A stretch of DNA of 64,000 nucleotides from Aquibium pacificus (GTDB lineage Bacteria; Pseudomonadota; Alphaproteobacteria; Rhizobiales; Rhizobiaceae). Positions within the stretch are counted from its first letter, which is position 1. Each line of letters starts with the position of its first letter. Below are positions 34,828 to 42,876 of the stretch, one piece after another. Location: the NCBI RefSeq assembly GCF_040839445.1, contig NZ_JBDPGJ010000004.1:1-64000 (forward strand), read 5' to 3'. The notes beneath the pieces are model-generated. The model was not told where the DNA came from, did no database searches, and saw only the letters and a program-made list of their open reading frames with translations. Made by a program: the position numbers and the translations under genes.

Positions 34828-35295
34828 TCAGCTCTTAGCTTTGATCATACGGGTAGGAGAATAGGTGATGACCACCGCACCTTCTTGATTCACCACCCGG
34901 TTCATCGTCTTCACGATACCACGGTCGCCCTTGCTGGTTCGGCGCGACTCCAGCACCTCGCATTCCACGTGTAGCGTGTCTCCGGCGAAGGTGGGCTTCT
35001 GCACGGTAAACTCCATCGACAGGAAGGCCATGCCGGTTCCCTGCAGTGTGGACTGCATCACCAGCCCCTCCGCGAACGAGTAGACGAGTGCGGCGGGGAC
35101 GAGACGCTTGCCTTCGAATGCCGACTCGTGCCGGAGGTGCTCCAGGTTTGTGAAGAGAACCTCGACCATCCCTGTTACACCCACGAACGCGGTTATGTCA
35201 GCTTCCGTTACGGTTCGTCCGATCGTTCGGAACTTCCTTCCCACCGGGAGATCTTCCAGGTGAAATCCAAGGCCTACTACTGGGATGTCGCTCAT
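34828..35295 (-). CDS. MaoC-like hot-dog fold protein with degenerate active site
   Basis: A 155-residue single hot-dog protein of the MaoC type. VGRKFRTIGRTVTEADITAF and KPTFAGDTLHVECEVLESRR are family wording. In active (R)-specific hydratases the central motif is G-D-x-N-P-x-H; here the matching stretch is TGMVEVLFTN (about residues 42-51), so the catalytic Asp and His are missing. It may be a non-catalytic subunit, a thioesterase-like enzyme or a divergent hydratase. It is convergent with dctM and divergent from the IclR gene. The position suggests a role in the same acid pathway. Confidence 0.75.
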   Translation of the reverse strand: MSDIPVVGLGFHLEDLPVGRKFRTIGRTVTEADITAFVGVTGMVEVLFTNLEHLRHESAFEGKRLVPAALVYSFAEGLVMQSTLQGTGMAFLSMEFTVQKPTFAGDTLHVECEVLESRRTSKGDRGIVKTMNRVVNQEGAVVITYSPTRMIKAKS

Positions 35296-35406
35296 CTAAG
35301 TCCTCCGAAGCTTGCTTGAAATTGCCGTCAATCAGCCTTAATCGCTATCGAACAGGCACTTCAAGTGGGTACTCGATTGGGCACCTGGTGTCGCGTTGGT
35401 TGAACC

Positions 35407-36216
35407 ATGTCTCGAAAAACCACAGTATCTGGGAAAGTCAGTCTGGGAGAGAATACGTCCACCAAGCAGGTAATCGTCAAGCCGGTCGAGAGCGCAATAA
35501 GAATTCTCAGGCTTCTTGGCAATTCCGGCCGCCCCTCCACGGTCACGATCATTGCGAGGGAGCTCGCAATCAACACCAGCACCTGCTTCAACATCTTGAG
35601 GACTCTCGTCGCCAGCAATGTCCTCGATTTCGATGCTGATACGAAAACCTATGCGATAAGCACGGGCGCCATAGGCGTCGCCAACAGCGCTATCCTGACA
35701 GGCGGCGTCGCGGGAGAGATGCAGCGGCGCATGGAGGAGGTCGCACACCGTTACGGCATTACGGTCGGCCTGTGGCGCCGCGTGGGCGAAGATCGGGTCC
35801 TGCTGGTCTGGCTGGTTGAGAGCCCGACGGCGGTGCGCATCATGTTGAGGCTCGGCCAGCGGCTGCCGCTGCTGATCGGCGCCAGCGGCCGCGTGATGTG
35901 TGCGTTTTCCAAATTCGATGCGGAAGAGATCGAGCGCCGCTTCGCCTCGCTGCGCTGGCATGCGCCGCTGAGCCTGCAGCAATATCTTTCCGAAGTCGCT
36001 CAGACCGCCCAGCAGGGCTATGCGATCGATAATGGAACCTTCATACGCGGGGCGCTGGGCATCGCCGCGCCCATCTTCGAGCGCGACAGATCGGTGCGGT
36101 CGATCGTAAGCTCGACGAGTTTCGTCGGGCAGCATGATTCCGGGGATGTGAATCGCATTGCCGAAGAGGTCAAAAGGCTCGGTGCCGACCTTACTCGTCT
36201 CCTGACGGAGATGTAG
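35407..36216 (+). CDS. IclR-family transcriptional regulator
   Basis: A 269-residue regulator. The N-terminal winged helix (about residues 27-85: SAIRILRLLGNSGRPSTVTI and ELAINTSTCFNILRTLVAS) is followed by an IclR effector domain (LLIGASGRVMCAF, GYAIDNGTFIRGALGIAAPI). IclR proteins in this setting usually sense an organic acid or its CoA-linked metabolite and control adjacent catabolic genes. It lies between the TRAP/lyase island and the Liv operon and is codirectional with the Liv operon, so either could be its target. Start ATG 35407; a downstream start is possible. Confidence 0.9.
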   Translation: MSRKTTVSGKVSLGENTSTKQVIVKPVESAIRILRLLGNSGRPSTVTIIARELAINTSTCFNILRTLVASNVLDFDADTKTYAISTGAIGVANSAILTGGVAGEMQRRMEEVAHRYGITVGLWRRVGEDRVLLVWLVESPTAVRIMLRLGQRLPLLIGASGRVMCAFSKFDAEEIERRFASLRWHAPLSLQQYLSEVAQTAQQGYAIDNGTFIRGALGIAAPIFERDRSVRSIVSSTSFVGQHDSGDVNRIAEEVKRLGADLTRLLTEM

Positions 36217-36426
36217 CGGCTTCCAGCTTTCGCCACGTCCTTCCTCCGACATTCGCAACTCGTCCCTCCATCCAAGACTCCGGCTCATCGGCTCCGGCGC
36301 CTGTTTGCATGCCGGCTATTGCAAGAATTCTATATACAGAAAAAAAATCAGATAACAGAAAAATGTGATTGCATCCGAAGCGTCGCGTCCATAGGATCAT
36401 TTTCGGTTGAAGCTTGGGAGGAAGCC
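36217..36426 (+). promoter_or_regulatory. AT-rich control region upstream of the Liv/beta-oxidation operon
   Basis: In a very GC-rich neighbourhood, 36321-36372 is markedly AT-rich, with CAGAAAAA repeated at 36337-36344 and 36356-36363 (19 bp, nearly two helical turns, apart). This is a plausible promoter/operator for the 15-kb operon that begins at 36427. No clear hexamer pair. Confidence 0.4.
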
Positions 36427-37338
36427 GTGACCGTTACCGCTTTGGCGCTAGGAATCCTTACCGGCCTCGCACTGGCGAGCGTCTATGTCCTGATCGCACT
36501 CAGCGTGACGTTCGTCCTGGCGGTCAGCGGCATCTTCAACTTCGCCCAGGGCTCAATCGTGATGCTGGGGACGATCCTGTCCTTCATCCTGGGCGTTCAG
36601 CTCTCCTGGGCCGGACCGATCGTGGCGATCGCCATCGCGGCGGCCGGCGCCCTAGGCGGTCTCGCGACGTATCTGATCGCCGTCTACCCTGCGGTGGGCC
36701 GGTCGCAGTCGTTCGGCCATACAACGGTACTCACCACCATTGGCCTCGGCTCCGCCGCCAACGCCATCGCAGCGCTCATGTTCGGGGCTGACACGTTCCG
36801 GGTGCCGTCCTACGTCTCTGATGCGCCGATCTACCTGTTCTCCATTCCGCTGCGTCCCACCTACCTGGTCATTATCGCGATCGGGTTTGGCCTTGCGCTG
36901 GCGATCGAGTTGATCGTACGCCGCACGCAGTACGGGCACATATTCCGGGCGACGTTGGAGGACGCAGAGGGCGCCGAACTGCTCGGGATCAACACACGCA
37001 AGGTCATTGCCGTGGCGTTTTGCGTGGCCGGTGTGCTGTCGGCGCTCGCCGGCTATCTCGTGGCGCCGATGGTCGGCGCATCCGCCTTCACCGCCCAGGA
37101 ACTCGCTTTCTACGGCTTCGCCGGCATGACGATCGGTGGTTTCGGGAGCTTCGCGGGGGCTCTGGTCGGCGGGCTGGTCGTCGGCCTTCTAGGGGGCCTG
37201 CTCCCCACGATCGCGCTGGATCCGCATCTCACGCTTCCAATCACCTGGCTCACGGCAATCGTGGTCCTGCTGGTTCGCCCCGCCGGCCTTTGGGGTGCCG
37301 CCGGTCTGTTTGGCTCGGCACGGCTTCGCGATGTCTGA
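36427..37338 (+). CDS. livH: Branched-chain-type ABC transporter permease LivH
   Basis: A 303-residue inner-membrane permease of the Liv (HAAT) family, which in soil bacteria also carries aromatic, cyclic and other carboxylic acids. Signatures: ASVYVLIALSVTFVLAVSGI, FNFAQGSIVMLGT and the ABC-contact loop LLGINTRKVIAVAFCVAG. GTG 36427 is chosen because GGGAGG lies just before it; the ATG at 36319 would add an untypical N-terminus. It overlaps the next gene by 8 bp. First gene of the operon. Confidence 0.93.
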   Translation: MTVTALALGILTGLALASVYVLIALSVTFVLAVSGIFNFAQGSIVMLGTILSFILGVQLSWAGPIVAIAIAAAGALGGLATYLIAVYPAVGRSQSFGHTTVLTTIGLGSAANAIAALMFGADTFRVPSYVSDAPIYLFSIPLRPTYLVIIAIGFGLALAIELIVRRTQYGHIFRATLEDAEGAELLGINTRKVIAVAFCVAGVLSALAGYLVAPMVGASAFTAQELAFYGFAGMTIGGFGSFAGALVGGLVVGLLGGLLPTIALDPHLTLPITWLTAIVVLLVRPAGLWGAAGLFGSARLRDV

Positions 37339-39268
37339 AATGGCCAGCAGCACCTCAAGATCCGGCGCGGATCAGAAGCAGAATCTCGTAGCTCCCGCTG
37401 GGGCCGCGCGGTTCGCCGGACACGGCAGGGGTACGTCGCGGCTGTCACTGGCCGGCGGATTGGCGATGGTCCTCTGCCTGGCGCTGGTTCCCTTGGTGTC
37501 GACCGGATCCTTCACCCTGGGCCGCTATACGACCGCGATCCTGCTGATGGTCGCCGCGCTCGGGCTCAACTTGGCTTTGGGCTATGCGGGCCAGTTGGTC
37601 CTAGGGCACGTGGTCATCATGGCCGTGGCGGCCTACTCGGCGGCAATGATCAGCGTTTTCGCGGAATTGGCGTTCGTCCCGTCCCTCCTTGCCGGCGTGG
37701 TCATCGGCACCATTTTCGGCACGCTGATGATGTCGGTCGGAATCCGGGTCGGCGGTTGGTATCTCGCGCTGGTGACACTGTTTTCCGTGCTGGTGCTGCC
37801 GCACGCCGCGCAGCTGTTTCCCGAGTGGAGCGGCGGCGAGTTCGGCGTGACCGGCATGGCATCGCCCACGCTGTTCGGCTACCCGCTTGGTAGCGTCGGC
37901 ATGTATCTCGTGGTCGTCGCCGGCTTCGCCGCGGTCTGGTTCGCGTCGGCCAACCTCATCAACTCCGCCTGGGGGCTGCGCTTCAGAGCGCTGCGCGACG
38001 CACCCCGGGCGGCCGAGTCGGTCGGCATCGATCTCGTATCGACCCGGCTCTATGTCTATATCGTTTCTTCCGTGCCTCCGGCACTCGCCGGCACGCTGCT
38101 CGCCTTCTCCGAGCGCTTCGTCCACTACGACAGCTTCAACATCGGCCTGACCCTGCTGCTGCTCACCGGTGTGGTGCTGGGCGGCGCGGGCACCAAATGG
38201 GGAACCATTGCCGGCATGCTGCCGCTGCTGGTGCTCAGTTTCTGGGTTGGACCATTCAGCCCCTACAATGCCATCGGGCTCGGCGTCGGCCTCCTCGTGG
38301 GTGCTCTGATCTTCACGAACGGACTGGTGCCGGCCTTGCTGCCACTTATGCCCTCGGCCGGCAGAAAGGACGGGATCCCGACAACTGATGCTAACCCGGC
38401 GCCGCTGGCCGCCTCGATGGCAGAGGCTGCCGCCGATCCGGCCGCGCGAGACGAGGCCGTCGTCGAGCTGACCAAGGTCGAAAAGCGATTCGGCGGCAAT
38501 CATGTCCTCAAAGGATTGAACCTGTCCGTCCGACGCGGTTCGCTGCTTGGTGTGGTGGGACCGAACGGATCCGGGAAATCCACGCTGCTCAATACACTCT
38601 CGGGTTTCGTGAAACCGGATTCCGGAACAATCAAGCTGAAAGGAATGGACATCGCCGGATGGCCGATCCACCGGCGCGCGGCTATGGGCCTCGGGCGGAC
38701 CTTCCAGGTTCCGCAGCTCATCGACGAGCTTGGACCTCTGGAGAACATCGCGGTCGGCCTCGTCGCCCGGGAGCGAGCTACATACCTGGCGCCGTTCTTC
38801 CAGACGCCTGGGGTGCGGAAGGCCAATGCCGAACGCCACCAGGCGTCGTTCGCGACCTTCGCCGAGCTGCGATTGCCGAACGATTTGCTCGATCTGACCG
38901 CGGCAAAGATACCGCTCGGCCTGAAGCGGATCGTCGAGGTCGGCCGGGCCATCGTCTCCCGGCCGGATGTCCTCCTGCTGGACGAGCCGACGGCAGGGCT
39001 CGACGATTCCGAGCGCGCGGAGTTCGGCCAACTGCTGCGCTATCTTCAGGGCGCCGGCATGACCGTCGTCGTTGTCGAGCACAACGTGCCTTTCGTCCTT
39101 GAATATTGTGACGAACTGGTTCTGCTCGAAAGCGGCGAGATTACTGTCCATGCCGACATGTCCAAGCCCCTGCCGGCCCGGCTTCGGTCCTATCTAAGCT
39201 ACGCGCCCGAGCATCATCCAGGCGCCGACCAGGCCAGCCTGACGCAGGAGGCCCAAGATGCGTCTTGA
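37331..39268 (+). CDS. livM: Fused LivM permease-LivG ATPase
   Basis: A 645-residue fusion. Residues about 45-350 are a LivM permease (ALGLNLALGYAGQLVLGHVV, and the coupling loop LRDAPRAAESVGIDLVSTRLY). Residues about 385-635 are a LivG-type ATPase with Walker A VVGPNGSGKSTLLNTLSG, Q-loop region GRTFQVPQLIDEL, Walker B DVLLLDEPTAGLDD and His-loop VVVVEHNVPFVLEYC. The ABC signature is divergent (IPLGLKRIVEVGRAI). LivM-LivG fusions are known but less common than separate genes. Overlaps livH by 8 bp and livF by 11 bp. Confidence 0.94.
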   Translation: MSEMASSTSRSGADQKQNLVAPAGAARFAGHGRGTSRLSLAGGLAMVLCLALVPLVSTGSFTLGRYTTAILLMVAALGLNLALGYAGQLVLGHVVIMAVAAYSAAMISVFAELAFVPSLLAGVVIGTIFGTLMMSVGIRVGGWYLALVTLFSVLVLPHAAQLFPEWSGGEFGVTGMASPTLFGYPLGSVGMYLVVVAGFAAVWFASANLINSAWGLRFRALRDAPRAAESVGIDLVSTRLYVYIVSSVPPALAGTLLAFSERFVHYDSFNIGLTLLLLTGVVLGGAGTKWGTIAGMLPLLVLSFWVGPFSPYNAIGLGVGLLVGALIFTNGLVPALLPLMPSAGRKDGIPTTDANPAPLAASMAEAAADPAARDEAVVELTKVEKRFGGNHVLKGLNLSVRRGSLLGVVGPNGSGKSTLLNTLSGFVKPDSGTIKLKGMDIAGWPIHRRAAMGLGRTFQVPQLIDELGPLENIAVGLVARERATYLAPFFQTPGVRKANAERHQASFATFAELRLPNDLLDLTAAKIPLGLKRIVEVGRAIVSRPDVLLLDEPTAGLDDSERAEFGQLLRYLQGAGMTVVVVEHNVPFVLEYCDELVLLESGEITVHADMSKPLPARLRSYLSYAPEHHPGADQASLTQEAQDAS

Positions 39269-39947
39269 GGTCCGCAGACTCTCTTCCTGGTATGGCCAGG
39301 CCCGTGCGCTTTGGGACATCGACCTGACCGTCGAGGAGGGGCAGGTCGTCGGTGTTCTCGGGCGCAACGGCGCCGGAAAGTCAACATTGCTGCGCGCGAT
39401 CGCCGGACTTTCGCCAAGGATGACGGGCGATGTCCTGGTCGGAGAACGAAGCATTGCCGGCCAGCCGGCGCACGGGATCGCGCTGGCAGGCGTGTCGCTT
39501 TTGCGCGAGGCTGGCCGCCTGACGGCTTCGCTTTCGGTCGCCGAGAACATCGCGCTGGCACGGCGGCTGGCCGTGGCCCGGAAACGCCCGGTCCGAACGC
39601 TACCCGAGATCCTGGCGTGGTTCCCGCTGCTGGAGCCGCTGGTCGACCGGAAGGCCGGGCTGCTCAGCGGCGGGCAGCGACAGGCGCTCGGCCTCGCCAT
39701 GGCGTTCGCCTCGCAGCCTTCCCTTCTCCTTCTCGACGAGCCCTCGGCGGGCCTCGCGCCGCTGGTGGCGCGCGAGCTCTACGACACGATCAGGCAGCTG
39801 GCCGGATCCGGCATCACGGTGCTTGTGGTCGAGCAACATCCAGCATGGCTGAGCGAACTCGTCCAGCGCGCCTATCACCTTGAAATGGGTCGAGTGACCG
39901 GGTCGGGCGGTCTTGATGAAATCACCGCGGCGATCCGTGAGGGGTAG
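39258..39947 (+). CDS. livF: Branched-chain-type ABC transporter ATPase LivF
   Basis: A 229-residue ATPase, the second nucleotide-binding subunit. Walker A VLGRNGAGKSTLLRAIAG, signature LLSGGQRQALGLAMAFA, Walker B LLLLDEPSAGLAP and His-loop VLVVEQHPAWLSE are intact. Typical LivF features are LEVRRLSSWYGQARALWDI at the N-terminus and GVSLLREAGRLTASLSVAEN in place of the usual regulatory helix. It pairs with the LivG domain of the preceding fusion. Confidence 0.94.
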   Translation: MRLEVRRLSSWYGQARALWDIDLTVEEGQVVGVLGRNGAGKSTLLRAIAGLSPRMTGDVLVGERSIAGQPAHGIALAGVSLLREAGRLTASLSVAENIALARRLAVARKRPVRTLPEILAWFPLLEPLVDRKAGLLSGGQRQALGLAMAFASQPSLLLLDEPSAGLAPLVARELYDTIRQLAGSGITVLVVEQHPAWLSELVQRAYHLEMGRVTGSGGLDEITAAIREG

Positions 39948-39983
39948 TCACGAGCATAGATGGCACAACCAGGGAGGAAGACC

Positions 39984-41207
39984 ATGAAACCTACGCGCAG
40001 ACTTTTCCTTGCCGGCAGCATGCTGGCTGGAACCATGTTCGCACTCGCACCGTCGGTATGGGCCCAGAACGATGACAAGTTCGTCATCGGGGCGTCGCTG
40101 TCGATCACCGGTCCCTTCGCCCAGTACGGCGAGCTGACCGAGCGTGCGCTAAGGGCGGGTATCAAGCAGGTCAACGACGCCGGCGGCATCCTCGGCAAGC
40201 AGGTCGAGCTGCTCGTGCGCGATGACAACGGCAATCCGGGGCGCGCGCTGCTTGCGGTGAAGGAACTGGTCGAAGAGCAGAAGGTGGATTTCCTGTATCC
40301 GGAGACGTTGAGCGGCCTGGTGGTTTCCGTGCTGCCCTACGCCACGGAACAGAAGGTCTTCACTGCTACCGTCGGCGCCACGCCCGAGATCGGCGACGGC
40401 TCGAAGTTTCCCTACAGCTTCCAGCTTTCGGATCTTGCGACGAAGCGGGTGCCGGCCGTCGCATCGGCACTCAAGAAGCTCGGCGGCACCAAGGCCGGCA
40501 TCCTGGTCAGCACCAACCCTGCGACCGTCGCGCTTGGCGAGGGGCTGCAGAAGGTGCTGCCCGAGAAATACGGGATCGAGGTCGTCGGCTTGCAGAAGTT
40601 CGCAGGCGACGCGAAGGACTTTGTTCCGCTGCTGCAGAGCCTGCGCGATGCCGGCGCCGACATTGTCGCCTTCGACGGCGTTGCGCGCGACTCGGTCCGC
40701 ATCGTGATGGCCGGCATGCAGGCGATCGGCTGGGACGCCAAGATCGTCGGGGAACCTGCGGTGGTGAATGGGGATCTTCTTGAGCAGATACCGGCCGAAG
40801 TCCAGGACCAGTTCTACAGCGTGAACTATCGCGTGGCGACGCGGACCGGCGCAGAGGTCTCGCCACAGATGAAGAGCTTCATGGATGAACTGCGCAGCTT
40901 CGGCCCGATCCAGAATCTCGGCCTCTCGGCCTCCATCCGAGACGTTGTCTTCCTCGTCAAATGGGCCAATGAGACGGCCCAGAAGGAGAAGGGGGCTACC
41001 GATGCGGAGGCCATTAAGGCCGTGCTGGAGGATATCGCGTCGGCAGACTACCCAGCCGAATACAGCCTGATGCTGGGTAACCCGCGCTACCAGGGCGACC
41101 ACCACTCCACGGGCAATGCCGACTATTCGACCTTCTGGGGCCTCATCCACACGAGCCCCCTGATCGATGGGACCTATGAAGGCGAAGCCCTCGAAGTCAC
41201 AGAATAA
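39984..41207 (+). CDS. livK: Branched-chain-type ABC transporter substrate-binding protein
   Basis: A 407-residue type I periplasmic binding protein (Peripla_BP_6). The signal TRRLFLAGSMLAGTMFALAP ending SVWAQ has an RR motif and may use Tat. The mature part begins FVIGASLSITGPFAQYGELT and continues AGIKQVNDAGGILGKQVEL, the family pattern. ATG 39984 is taken because GGGAGGAAG lies before it. The ligand is probably the acid degraded by the downstream acyl-CoA genes. A strong stem-loop follows the stop codon. Confidence 0.92.
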   Translation: MKPTRRLFLAGSMLAGTMFALAPSVWAQNDDKFVIGASLSITGPFAQYGELTERALRAGIKQVNDAGGILGKQVELLVRDDNGNPGRALLAVKELVEEQKVDFLYPETLSGLVVSVLPYATEQKVFTATVGATPEIGDGSKFPYSFQLSDLATKRVPAVASALKKLGGTKAGILVSTNPATVALGEGLQKVLPEKYGIEVVGLQKFAGDAKDFVPLLQSLRDAGADIVAFDGVARDSVRIVMAGMQAIGWDAKIVGEPAVVNGDLLEQIPAEVQDQFYSVNYRVATRTGAEVSPQMKSFMDELRSFGPIQNLGLSASIRDVVFLVKWANETAQKEKGATDAEAIKAVLEDIASADYPAEYSLMLGNPRYQGDHHSTGNADYSTFWGLIHTSPLIDGTYEGEALEVTE

Positions 41208-41215
41208 TTTCCCCG

Positions 41216-41238
41216 GCGCGGGAGCCTGGCTCCCGCGC
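41216..41238 (+). promoter_or_regulatory. Perfect 10-bp stem-loop after livK
   Basis: GCGCGGGAGC, loop CTG, GCTCCCGCGC. There is no real T-run and the operon continues, so it probably protects the upstream binding-protein mRNA or reduces read-through into the catabolic genes. Confidence 0.65.
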
Positions 41239-41261
41239 TTCACTCCGGCGGATACGCTACC

Positions 41262-42833
41262 ATGAGCCTACTCGACCAGCCCCCTCTGATCTTTCCCGAC
41301 GTCATTGCCCACAATGCCCGCTCCCACGGAGCGAAGACCGCGGTCGTCTGTGGGCAAGACCGCCTCAGTTGGGCGGCGTTCAACCGTCGCACCAATATGG
41401 TCGCCAATGCGCTGATCCGGGCGGGGCTGCGGAAGGGCGACAAGGTTTGCCTCTTCATGTTCAATTCCATCCCCATGTTCGAGCTCTTGTGGGGGACGGT
41501 GAAGGCAGGCGGCGTCATCGCTCCCCTCAATGTGATGATGGCCAAGGATGCGCTCCCGGCCATGATCAACAACAGCGAGGCCCGGTTTCTTTTCGCGGAT
41601 GCGACGACCTACGCGCAGATCGACGCGATCCGCTCGGAGCTCCCGGGCATTCGGCCGGATGGATTCCACTGCGCCGGGCATTCCGACACGAGTTGGGGTT
41701 CCTACGCCGACTTCGTCGAAGGCCAGCCCGAGACGGAGCCCGAGATCGACATCGCGCTGTCTGACTCGATGAGCATCATCTACAGTTCCGGCACGACCGG
41801 CGTGCCGAAGGGCATCGAACACAGCCATCTCGCGCGCCACATGTACTCGCTGGGCGCCGGGCCAGCCTTCGGGGTCGATCGCTACGCGACCGTCGTTTGC
41901 AGCACGCCCCTCTACACGAACGGCACCTGGATCAACATGCTGCCCGCGGTCTATTTTGGCGGGACCGTGGTGCTGCTTTCCAAGTTCAGCGGGCGAGATT
42001 TTATCGAGACCGTCGAACGCGAGGGCGGCACGCATGCCTTTCTCGTGCCGACGCAGATGATCGTGATCCTTGCCGAACAGACCGGCCCGGGATCGATGAA
42101 GACCATGCGTGGGATCCTGTCGGGCGGCGCGCCGCTGACGACGACGACATTCAACGAAATGCGCGAGCGCTTTCCGCATATCGGTATCTACGAGATCTAC
42201 GGCATCACCGAGGGCTTCATCGCTGTCGCCGAGCCGCGCGACTGGGAGCGCGGCAAGCGCGGTTCGGTGGGCAAGCCGCTGTTTGGCGCCGACGTCCAAA
42301 TCATCGACCACCAGGGCAACGTTCTCGAACGTGGCCAGACCGGCGAGATCGTCGGCTGGAGCGCCGGCCTGATGAAGGGCTATTACCGCGACCCCAGGCG
42401 GACCGAGGACATGATCTGGCGTGGCCCGAGAAACCGCACCTACCTCAAGAGTGGTGACGTCGGCAGGCTCGACGAGGAGGGCTTCATCTATGTGTCCGGC
42501 CGCGTGAAGGACATGATCATTTCGGGCGGCATCAACGTCTTCGCCTCCGACATCGAGGAGGTGTTCATGCAGCATCCGGAGGTCAAGGAGGTCGCCGCGA
42601 TCGGCATCCCGCACGACAAATGGGGCGAGACGCCGCTGCTGCTGGCCATCATGCATCCCGGCGCCAGAATCACCGAAGAGGAGCTCGCCGCCTGGGGCAA
42701 CGAGCGGCTGGGCAAGTTCCAGCGGGTCGGCCGCTGCGAATTTCGGACCGAGTTTCCGCGCGCGACCCACGACAAGGTGCTGAAGCGCGCGCTCCGCGAT
42801 CCCTACTGGGAAGGCAGGGAGCGGAGCATATGA
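41262..42833 (+). CDS. Acyl-CoA synthetase (class I adenylate-forming)
   Basis: A 523-residue AMP-forming acid:CoA ligase, which activates the imported acid. Motifs: A3 IIYSSGTTGVPKGIEHSH, A5 YEIYGITEGFIAVAE, A7/A8 YLKSGDVGRLDEEGFIYVSG followed by RVKDMIISGGINVFASDIEE, and the catalytic Lys near the C-terminus in FPRATHDKVLKRALRD. Length and motifs are complete. It follows livK by 54 bp and probably commits substrate to the pathway. Substrate length or ring type cannot be read from the motifs. Confidence 0.93.
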   Translation: MSLLDQPPLIFPDVIAHNARSHGAKTAVVCGQDRLSWAAFNRRTNMVANALIRAGLRKGDKVCLFMFNSIPMFELLWGTVKAGGVIAPLNVMMAKDALPAMINNSEARFLFADATTYAQIDAIRSELPGIRPDGFHCAGHSDTSWGSYADFVEGQPETEPEIDIALSDSMSIIYSSGTTGVPKGIEHSHLARHMYSLGAGPAFGVDRYATVVCSTPLYTNGTWINMLPAVYFGGTVVLLSKFSGRDFIETVEREGGTHAFLVPTQMIVILAEQTGPGSMKTMRGILSGGAPLTTTTFNEMRERFPHIGIYEIYGITEGFIAVAEPRDWERGKRGSVGKPLFGADVQIIDHQGNVLERGQTGEIVGWSAGLMKGYYRDPRRTEDMIWRGPRNRTYLKSGDVGRLDEEGFIYVSGRVKDMIISGGINVFASDIEEVFMQHPEVKEVAAIGIPHDKWGETPLLLAIMHPGARITEEELAAWGNERLGKFQRVGRCEFRTEFPRATHDKVLKRALRDPYWEGRERSI

Positions 42834-42876
42834 GGCCCGCCCGCCCCGTCCCGCCAACCCAAGGTCGCGCCTGAGC

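Noticed and set aside
37601..39151. Minus-strand 516-residue frame opposite LivMG
   Set aside because: Antisense shadow; no recognisable domain and implausible composition.
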